From the NCBI RefSeq assembly GCF_900496995.4, contig NC_044027.1, positions 15,648,743 through 15,712,742 of the forward strand: a stretch of DNA of 64,000 bases, written 5' to 3'. Of the stretch, positions 57,101-64,000 are shown one piece after another. Each line of letters opens with the position of its first letter. Within the stretch, counting starts at the first letter, position 1. This DNA is from Aquila chrysaetos chrysaetos. Lineage: Eukaryota > Chordata > Aves > Accipitriformes > Accipitridae. The notes under the pieces are model-generated. The model searched no databases. It saw nothing but the letters and a program-made list of their open reading frames with translations, and was not told the DNA's origin. A program made the translations under genes and the position numbers.

Positions 57101-60100
57101 ATAATAAAAAACCCCTATGTAACACATCACCAAATTTCCTTATTTCTTCAGAGAAGTTTTGTGTCATTTGTGATCTCCAACAGTATTTTAGTGCAGAAAA
57201 GCCAAGAAAAACAGAAGCATTGCGGGGGGAAAAAAACCCAAAGCTTTTGCAGCCAGAAACCTTCACTGTCTGTTACAAAAATATTTGCTGTAGAGTTAGA
57301 AGCAACTGCTTTTTGGGGACAACAGTTTAAAGATTGGACAATTGTGATATAAGGCAGTTCTATAATTATTTGCACTTCTGGATGTCATGGATATACCAAC
57401 CCTTGTATTGTAAAGATAGAAGCTAAGGGAGGAATGCTTGTGATGTTTAACCGGTAAATGAAAATTGGAGCAATTCCAAATCAGCAGAATAACTCACCTT
57501 TCTTCCTGGTCTGTGCAACCTGAAGCGATCATCTTTCATCAGGCTGGATAATACCTTCTCCATCTTTATCTCTGAAATGCTGAAGCAACAAAGACAAAAA
57601 GTTACCATTTCTCCTACTTTTCAAGTATAGCACGTAACAAGCCACAGGCTGATAACGGATAGCAAAAAGATTGAGATTTACATGTTCAACTTAAGAATGT
57701 ATCCCTGAAATACATGAGGTCTTACCCCAGACACTCACTTAGCCACCCTAAAAGTGTAACTACTGTAAAATCTCAACCCCAGCTAGACTGGTGCTTTCAC
57801 TGGAACAGACACAATTTTACCCATACTCTTGTGCTGTTACAAGTCACCAACACACACTCCAATTCTAACAGAGCATCAAAATAACTGAAAGTCTCCTTGG
57901 TTCTCAACCAGAGTAACTGATTAAAGAAAAAATTTAGGCCTTTAATTATATTTCTGTTGTTTTCGTATTTTTCTTTCCTTGCATTGACTGAGAAGCACCA
58001 AGACAATTGGGAACCATTTGGTTACATTTTCCACTAGAAGAAACTCAAAACAGAGCTGAAGCAGCTCCTAACATTAATACTTCTTTAGATTTGCTTTATA
58101 ACTATAAACAGTAAGATCTGTAACCTCCACTTTGAACCCAGAGGGTGTCAAACATTTTATTGTACATTAGACACCATGGGCAGGGAGCAGAAGGTGCCTG
58201 CATTCAGTTGCTTGTGCAAGTGTGAGAAAGAGACTAAGACATACACATACAGGCTGGAAAGATGTGCTCCACTTACTTTGCTACTTCTCCTACATCTTGT
58301 CTCCCCCAATTTACCTTCCAGATTCTCTGGAATCAGAGACATTGCTCAACCCTCATTCAAAGGAACAACTGCTTTGATGTTTACACACATTTGCTTCCAC
58401 CCATGTTAGCAACCATGCTCCCAAAACTAAAGAGCTAAAACTAAAGCTGTGTAAAGACACAGCTCCTTCCTCTCATAGTGGCTCCAGCTCAGAGGGTAAC
58501 AACAGGATCCCAAGGAACTTCTCCTATCAAGCCAACTCTCCCACAGCTTCCCTCCCTCTGGTCACATCATCGCTCTTTCCCACAAGATCTTACACCATTC
58601 CAACTTCTTGCTACATAGCTTGGGTCAAAGCTCAGAGTCACACTTCCTGACGGACACACTCACCCTCCAATTCATTTATAGCTTCAAAAGCCACCTCTGA
58701 CACCAAACACACGGTTTGATTTCCTTCCCCATTCTGAGAACTCACCTTCCCTCTCATTTGAAGTGTAAAGCCAAACCTGACCCATTAGGGACCCCATAGC
58801 ATTTTTTTTAAATACAGGAGGCTCAGTCAGCTGTCCTAGCCAGGTTTCACACTGGGCATTTATTTTCATTCTGTCGACTCACATTCCTCCTGTATATTCA
58901 ACCAGATGATTTATTCACCAGTCCTTCTTGCAAGACACTGCTGGGTACTGTTACGGCCCAGATACTGGAAGTGCTTATAAACCTGCTTCATTTTAAAGTG
59001 ACTGGTCCTACTTAGAGATGCATTTACAGGAGACCAGAAATTCTTTGTCCTCTTTAACACTGTCTTGTGGGGCACACGCACACCAGGTGACAATACAGGA
59101 ACAGCTGTGAAGCTCCAGGCCATTAATATTACAGCTGCATCCAAACTGGGTCCCACTTCCAAGGGAATTACTCAGATGATAAAAGCTGAAGTTTGTGGGC
59201 CCAAATTTTCAGCAACAGGCAAAGGTCATCTCTAGGAAAGAGATTCTTCTCCTTTTTATACCAGAATAAATACCATAAATACTGCATGGAAGCCAAGGAG
59301 TTCATTTGGGGTTACATCAGTCTAAGGAAGAGAGAAATCTTGGGGGTCCAACAGTTCTCAGACTCCTGAATCTCAGATGGTCAGAAAAATGTATGCGGTT
59401 TCTGAAAGGAAGCATTGCTGATATTCTTCAATTTGTAAAGTACAGAAAGAAATTACAACAACAAGGATATCCTCTTTCTTTTCACTCAAAGATCTTTAAA
59501 CACCTGGCTAGGAGGAAGGGACGAATCTTTGCCACACTGTAACAGGATACTGTGATCCTTGCCTGTTCCCCAGTCCTTCCCAGTTAAAGCAACAAATACC
59601 TTTACTTTTGCAATCTGTCTTTTCAGCCTCAGCCAGCTCACTACCACAACATAAGGAAAGGAAAGGAAAAGAGATGGACCAGAGAAATAGCCATCCAGCC
59701 TGGAAGGTACAGGCCAGTGTGGCCATAAGATATCCTATATGGGAGACAAGCCCCATTGCTGTGCAGCTGGGACTCACGATGTAGCAGATTCCTCCACAGA
59801 GGATGCAGAGAAAGGCGGGGGAGTGATGGGGGAGAAAGGGAAATGGAGCATAAAAAAAAAAAACCTGAGGGTTTCTCTGTTTGGTTTTGAAAAGTATAAT
59901 AGTAAATTAAAACATAAATGGCAACCACTTAAGCAAAGAGAAAAGTATACCTCCCCATCCCCCCAAAGGTTGCTTTGACACCACTATGAATGAAAACGTC
60001 AAACCTTTGACATTGATTTGTCTGAGATGTCACCCCCTCTCCGATCCTCCTCTTGCCTGGCGTGCTGCCAGCTCGCAGCCTAACAGATATGTGAACTTGG

Positions 60101-63100
60101 TTCACAGCGGGGAGCATCATGTGAGGGGAGCTGGGGAGGGGGGCAAGCACAACCGTACAGAAAGGAAAGAAATGACTCGTGCCTTCACGGTGATGCGTTT
60201 TCCTTTATAAATTAGTTAGGCTGCCGTTAGGAGATAAAGAAATTATCTGATAGCTGTCGAGGCAGGCGCTGCTAGATTGCAGTTGAAGGAACTAAGAGAG
60301 ACATAAGGGGGGGGGGGGGGGGGGAAGGTGAACCTCACTGACTTTCTTCTGCCTCTTGCCTCCTCCCTTTGAAGGAAAATCTGCTAGTTACGCTTAGAGC
60401 CAAGACAGAACATTTTGGAGTCTAACCTTTAAGACAAAAAAAAAACGAAAAAAGAAAAAAAGAAATGTACAGAAAACATGAGTGTGCATGTGCATGCACA
60501 TATGCATTTACAGTTAGGTAAAGGAACCACAACTTCAAGCCACACAAAGACCAAAAAGAAAGTTGCAGAGAGACATGCAGCTTTCTTGAGCCCCAATGGG
60601 AATTACTGATCTCAGCAGAGCCAAAGTGAGATCGTTTTGGCAAAGGCTAACACTGCTTTTCCACAGTGGAAGCCAAGGAGAGGCTTCAGGTACCAGTGAA
60701 AATTAATTGCGAGCGATTTCCAATTTCAAAGGCAGTCATCCCTAATTCCGAAGTGGATTTTCATCCAGGAACAAAGCCACGTCTGCTCTCATTACTTCCG
60801 ACTCTCAACATTTCTGGACTTACTCCCATGCATGCTGGGGTGGGTGGAGGGGCTTAAGAAAAAACTCTGGGTCAGATCCTCATCTACTGTAAATCAGCAT
60901 GGCACTGCTCATTTACACCAGCTGAAGGCTGCAGGGACCCATCTCATGCTTTGTCTTCTTAGAAATACATATTTTATGAAGTATTTACATTTCAATAAAC
61001 CCAGCGGGAATTTCATTTAAAAAAGAAAAAACAAATTAAAAAAAATTCACAACACACACTCTTTCTCAACAAAAACCAAGAGATTTAAAAATTAAGCAAA
61101 GAATAAAAAAATGCAAACTCCGGTAACTTGCGCAGTCCAAGTCAAAAGCTACAAAGACTTGGGGTAAAGAAACAAAAATTATCAGTGCTTAAGAGGATCG
61201 GTGACAGTCCAACACATGCTGTCTTTCGCCCTTGCACTGAATTAAATTGTCAGGATTATCACCATAATGCTCTGTTTATGAAGGGTAACGGCAATTTGTG
61301 CTGATGGCACTTGCTGCCTTTAGCTTCAAGCTGCCTTCCTGCATCTTCTCTGTAATTCATCAGCTCTCTTTTCTATCCCGTTGCCCCTTCTCACACCATG
61401 CGCTACTATGTAGGAAAAGCGGAGGACACATGACTGCAAACAGGCCAAATCACCCACCCATGCCAATTAGACACTCATTTTCTTCCATATGAAGACGGGG
61501 GTCAAGGAAGGCAAATTACACTCCTTTTTTGGCAAGTCCCTTATCTGCAGGGCAGCACGTTTTATGAAGAACATAAAACAAACAAACAAGAAAAGACAAT
61601 CCCCAGAGTTGTTTGGCTCTACTGATTTGAGAAGTGAAGAAAAAAAAAAAAATTATTCACATAAACCTCCCTCTGCTCGTTCAGCACAGTCTTCTACAGA
61701 TTCCTGAAGAACACAGCTAGCTCAACAACAGGTCTCCTTAGCAGATATAATTACCAGTGTGAGTGACACTGCTCCTTAAACTTGTTAAAAAACAACAAAA
61801 TCGGATAAAAGCATTAACATTTAAAATAAAAAAGGAGGGAAATTTCCCTCTCCTTCTCCAACACTTCCAAAATATTAGAAAAATAGAACTTTCCACTTGG
61901 AGTTAAAAATTCACAATTATGTGGGATTTCACCTTTAAATGTCAGTGCTGTTTGTTACATGAAAAAAACTCCTGTCAGCTTAGCCCTCCATGTCTTGCTG
62001 GTGTCTGCTTAATAGATAGTTACCTGGGATGATGGATGGCTCTTTGTTAGACCACTAAATGGCTCACAGCCTAGAATAAGCCTGTATTTACTGCCAACAT
62101 TTGTTTGTTTCAAGGATGCAAAACCAAATTCGACTCCAAGCAGCTCCACCCGACATAAACACAAGAAATAAAAGAGAACTAATTTGTGCATGAGTTTACA
62201 GGGCTCCATCAACACTAGTACAACACTAAAGGGACTCTACTCGGCTGATGTTCTGAAATGCCGAGAGACAGAAGTGCAGGGAGCAAGGGGAGTCACATAT
62301 ATCCAGCTGACTGTTGAGGAGCCTTGAGACCCAATAGCACTCCTGACTAGCAACGCTGAGCACTGAGTTGTGGTTTTTCTTCACAAAAGGACCATTGCGC
62401 AAGCAGAGCTGGACTAAAATCTCATCATGTGTCAGCCATCAGGTAGCCAACTGCACATTGGGCTCGTCCTTACCCAGCCTGGCTTGCTCTCACTGTCTAC
62501 TCCCAAGTCTGAGCTGGAGCCGGCATAAGAGAAGCTCTCTCAGCTAGCCTGGAAGCACACCCCACTTTTGGTCAGCACAGTCCACCCTCCTTATTGCCTT
62601 CCAGGACCATACTGGGCACTCACCACTTGCAAAAGCCTCTACTATTCCCGTCACAAGCCACTTACACAACACATCTTGGCGAATTACTTGCCAGATATGA
62701 CCCACAGCTCCCTAGCTATTTCTCAGCCGGATCTCTCCTGAAGAGAAAGCACAATCTCTGACAATATGGTGCTATGCAGGCAGATGGCCAGTTAGCATTT
62801 GACAGGCTCATTTGACTTGTGATCTCCACATAGCCACGTTTTGAACCCAGGGCTAGAGAGAACAACAGAGTGCAAAGGATCTCCGACTATCGTCTCCTCT
62901 CTGCCCCTCACCACACACACTCACTCACGCACAATCTGTCAAGCTGATGATTTTCACACACTTTCCTTTTCTCCTTTTGCTAGTCTGGGGCTGGTCCTGG
63001 ATCACAAGAATTAATAAATTCTTATTAAAACCTGCACGAGACACAGTCCCGCTGAAAGTGCCATGGAAGGTTAATTAGCAAGGATGAGCTGAAACTTTTG

Positions 63101-63258
63101 TTCGTGTTTCTGACTCACTTAATCTTGTGAGAAGCCAGCAAGCTGACATATTCTGCCTCCGAAGGCGCCAGGACAAGCAGGCTGTTCCCGTGACAGCCAA
63201 TGCGAGCCGTCCTCCCGATCCGGTGGATGTATTCCGCAGGTGAAGCCGGAGCGTTATA
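35074..63258 (-). CDS. DDX31: DDX31, ATP-dependent DEAD-box RNA helicase, C-terminal 220 residues (5' part outside window)
   Basis: Nucleolar RNA helicase implicated in ribosome biogenesis (family knowledge). Five exons in minus-strand order, 63119-63258, 57498-57579, 51321-51432, 45812-45992 and 35074-35221, total 663 nt including the stop and join with consistent phases (0, 2, 0, 1, 2) and GT/AG sites. Seen: helicase motif VI ([13 protein letters not shown]), [19 protein letters not shown], then the DUF4217-type domain with [37 protein letters not shown] and [10 protein letters not shown], a Lys/Arg-rich tail, [14 protein letters not shown] and the terminus NQQIPT. Order and wording match vertebrate DDX31 (human about 851 residues). 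Motifs Q to V lie beyond 64000. The gene is convergent with BARHL1, as in other vertebrates. Confidence 0.97.
36930..37170. promoter_or_regulatory. Candidate enhancer with RFX X-box
   Basis: GTTACCAAGCAAC at 36999-37011 is a 13-bp RFX X-box (reverse GTTGCTTGGTAAC). Around it are TAATTCG, TTATTATCAATCAGGTG (E-box CAGGTG) and CCCAATTAGTAAATC. RFX factors act in ciliated and hair cells, and BARHL1 is a hair-cell gene, so a link is plausible but unproven. Confidence 0.45.
41281..41500. promoter_or_regulatory. Candidate element with clustered homeodomain sites
   Basis: GACTAATTAAGTG near 41310-41322 (homeodomain and NKX2-like), CTAATGATTAG at 41373-41383, CCCAGCTGC E-box, and CAATAGACGCATTAG. Repeat-free. 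Motif evidence only. Confidence 0.32.
43960..44170. promoter_or_regulatory. Candidate element with OTX-, POU- and homeodomain-like sites
   Basis: GGGGATTAG (OTX/CRX core on the reverse strand), CTTTAATTGCATGG (homeodomain plus POU-like) and GCTAACGTTTGCTAATGG lie within 50 bp at 43984-44025, followed by CAACAACTACGCGGAAAG. A 107-codon plus-strand frame crosses it, but its hydrophobic translation matches no family I know. Confidence 0.4.
45641..45722 (+). mobile_element. CR1 LINE 3' end fragment
   Basis: Strongly 5'-truncated CR1 copy in plus orientation. The sequence GACCTGCCCATGGCAGG, then GTTGGACTAGATGATC, CCTTCCAACC and a tail of two ATTCTATG octamers (45703-45718) plus a partial third is the characteristic avian CR1 3' terminus. 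It lies antisense to DDX31, 90 bp downstream of a DDX31 splice donor. Confidence 0.92.
45812..45992 (-). CDS. DDX31: DDX31 exon (core of DUF4217 domain)
   Basis: Minus strand; acceptor CCCCCTCAG just after a poly-pyrimidine tract (the G/A run at 45996-46024 read in reverse), donor GTAGGC. 181 nt. Encodes [50 protein letters not shown] and a basic segment [10 protein letters not shown] that could act in nuclear or nucleolar localisation (inference). An internal ATG at 45990 makes it look like a short independent ORF, but the splice frame shows it is an internal exon. Confidence 0.96.
45993..51320 (-). other. DDX31: DDX31 intron with candidate element at 48880-49200
   Basis: 5.3 kb, phase 1. 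Holds an A-rich tract at 46006-46024 next to the acceptor and a candidate enhancer at 48880-49200. The rest is unremarkable; minus- and plus-strand open frames of up to 178 codons (plus, 48316-48852) lack any recognisable domain. Confidence 0.85.
48880..49200. promoter_or_regulatory. Candidate enhancer with POU octamer, homeodomain and E-box sites
   Basis: E-box CAGCTG at 49097-49102, TTAATTA at 49108-49114 immediately followed by TTCATGA, CCAATTGATTG near 49066, and a perfect octamer ATTTGCAT at 49178-49185. The arrangement over 120 bp resembles neural developmental enhancers. Inference from motifs only. Confidence 0.42.
51321..51432 (-). CDS. DDX31: DDX31 exon ([12 protein letters not shown]...)
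   Basis: Minus strand; acceptor CCCTTATAG, donor GTCAGT. 112 nt, 37 codons plus one base. Encodes [18 protein letters not shown], then [19 protein letters not shown]. It is the start of the DUF4217-type region after the helicase core and matches human DDX31 nearly residue for residue ([23 protein letters not shown]). Confidence 0.95.
53000..53720. promoter_or_regulatory. Candidate conserved noncoding element in a DDX31 intron
   Basis: About 700 bp of complex, repeat-free, AT-leaning sequence. It carries TATTAATCAG, CATTGACGTG, TTTAATAATGAAAAC, AAAATTAATGAG, scattered CpGs (CATAACGG, AAGCGATATTG, GACCGAATAAGCACG) and CAGGTG. CpGs kept in otherwise AT-rich noncoding DNA are typical of constrained elements. 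Function unknown; an alignment would decide. Confidence 0.4.
54069..54128. repeat. Compound microsatellite A18-(TA)7-(CA)7-(ATA)n
   Basis: Consecutive poly-A, TA and CA tracts followed by AATAATAATA in a DDX31 intron. Confidence 0.95.
57498..57579 (-). CDS. DDX31: DDX31 exon ([10 protein letters not shown]...)
   Basis: Minus strand; acceptor TTGCTTCAG, donor GTGAGT. 82 nt: one base completing Asn, then 27 codons [19 protein letters not shown] to PGRK, ending in phase 0. The segment SEIKMEDIL is known at this point of human DDX31. The second half of the exon is more diverged. This exon is too short to appear as a long open frame. Confidence 0.93.
57580..63118 (-). other. DDX31: DDX31 intron (between motif VI exon and next)
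   Basis: 5.5 kb, phase 2. No other exon is needed, since the phases match. Contains G18 (60307-60324) and a candidate regulatory block at 60180-60300 and 60690-60760. No transposon recognised. Confidence 0.85.
60180..60300. promoter_or_regulatory. Candidate intronic element in DDX31
   Basis: CpG-containing, repeat-free block with TATAAATTAGTTAG and GAGATAAAGAAATTATCTGATAGC, the latter holding two GATA-type sites on opposite strands. A second piece at 60698-60735 carries AAAATTAATTGCGAGCG. Conservation could not be tested. Confidence 0.3.
63119..63258 (-). CDS. DDX31: DDX31 exon with helicase motif VI
   Basis: Minus strand; acceptor TTTTTGAAG before TATAACGCT, donor GTGAGT. 140 nt, entering in phase 0 and leaving two bases (AA of Asn). 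It encodes [19 protein letters not shown], where HRIGRTAR is motif VI with both arginine fingers and the glycine intact, then [26 protein letters not shown]. This closes the second RecA-like domain. Confidence 0.96.
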
Positions 63259-64000
63259 CTTCAAAAAGGGAACATGAGAAGGGAAAGGAGGAATTAACAG
63301 AACACAGCATGTTAATTATAAACGAGACACTCAGCCCGCTCATCTGAAACAAAAGGGATCTTAGCAAAACCCACATGCTGTACCTCCCTCGGAATTGGCC
63401 TGTTTATAAAGAGCCCATCGGGCTCATCCCTGTAACCATCACTCAGCCACCTCAGCCACAGCAGTTTTTTGACATGTGAATGTGACACATTGGCCAACTT
63501 TCAGATAATAGGACAGTTTCCCCATCTCAGTGTCTCTCTTTGCCTTTTACGTTTTATTTCTATACAGGCACGTCAGGAACCTGTTTGCTTCCCTTAAAAT
63601 AAAAAACAAAACAAAAAAAGACCCATAAACCCCAGCCCCTAGGACTGCCCATCCAGAACAGGAAGCTGCCTGCTCTGCATTTGGGAGAAAAGCCATAAAA
63701 TAAAAGACGACAGATTCAAATTCAGAGTTGGGCTAAATTGCTTTGTTTTGATTAAAGCAAATCATAGCTGGTTACTGGATAGAAGAAATCTAAGAGAGAC
63801 GAGGGAGTAAGTGCTTTCAGCAGTATATGATACAGGTAGCGATTACCTGCCCGTGTACAACTATCAGGCACTACGAAAATGTTGCTTAAAGCCCCCCCAA
63901 ATATAGCGGTGCCTCTCATTTACTTCACTGGAAATCAAAACTGCCCTGCCATTTGCAAGATCTGATAAAGGGTGACATATTTCCCTCCCTTTAACCTCCC
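63259..64000 (-). other. DDX31: Part of the next upstream DDX31 intron
   Basis: Begins with the acceptor tract of the motif VI exon and runs to the window edge. I looked for the exon carrying helicase motif V and did not find it, so it lies beyond 64000. Confidence 0.8.

Larger units (their letters stand above)
51433..57497 (-). other. DDX31: DDX31 intron with candidate element at 53000-53720
   Basis: 6.1 kb, phase 0. Contains G16 (53791-53806), a compound A/TA/CA microsatellite (54069-54128) and A23 (54821-54843). The stretch 53000-53720 is listed separately. The remainder shows nothing recognisable. Confidence 0.85.

Overview
The window is vertebrate nuclear DNA, almost certainly from a bird. 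Two multi-exon genes have vertebrate-type splice sites. The only interspersed repeat I recognise is a CR1 LINE 3' end with its octamer tail (45641-45722), which is typical of birds and other sauropsids. Repeat density is very low. The gene-rich part is extremely GC-rich and full of poly-G and poly-A tracts, as on avian microchromosomes. The species cannot be fixed from the sequence.

Layout: 1-22 kb is intergenic sequence 5' of BARHL1 with no exon I can recognise. It holds a few stretches that look like conserved noncoding elements and a CpG-rich patch at 18.1-19.1 kb. From 20.3 kb the sequence becomes a broad CpG island leading into BARHL1 (+ strand, three coding exons: 22421-22871, 26350-26572, 28226-28522), with a poly(A) signal at 29323. 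From 29.35 to about 34.8 kb lies the convergent intergenic gap. From about 34.8 kb to the right edge the minus strand carries the 3' half of DDX31. Five exons are present (63119-63258, 57498-57579, 51321-51432, 45812-45992, 35074-35221), and they join in frame into the C-terminal 220 residues, from helicase motif VI to the stop. The 5' part of DDX31 lies beyond 64000.

BARHL1 is a Bar-class homeodomain transcription factor of hair cells, cerebellar granule cells and other neurons. DDX31 is a housekeeping nucleolar DEAD-box RNA helicase. Their tail-to-tail adjacency matches the known vertebrate order BARHL1-DDX31. Several DDX31 introns and both BARHL1 flanks contain homeodomain-, POU-, RFX- and E-box-rich blocks. 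This is what one expects if DDX31 is a bystander hosting BARHL1 enhancers, but that is inference from base composition and motifs, without an alignment.

The most concrete anomaly is in BARHL1 exon 3. As written it carries two single-base C excesses in C homopolymers that break the otherwise intact, recognisable C-terminus. I judge these to be homopolymer-length errors or length polymorphisms rather than gene death. I found no tRNA, rRNA, CRISPR array or exotic gene system.
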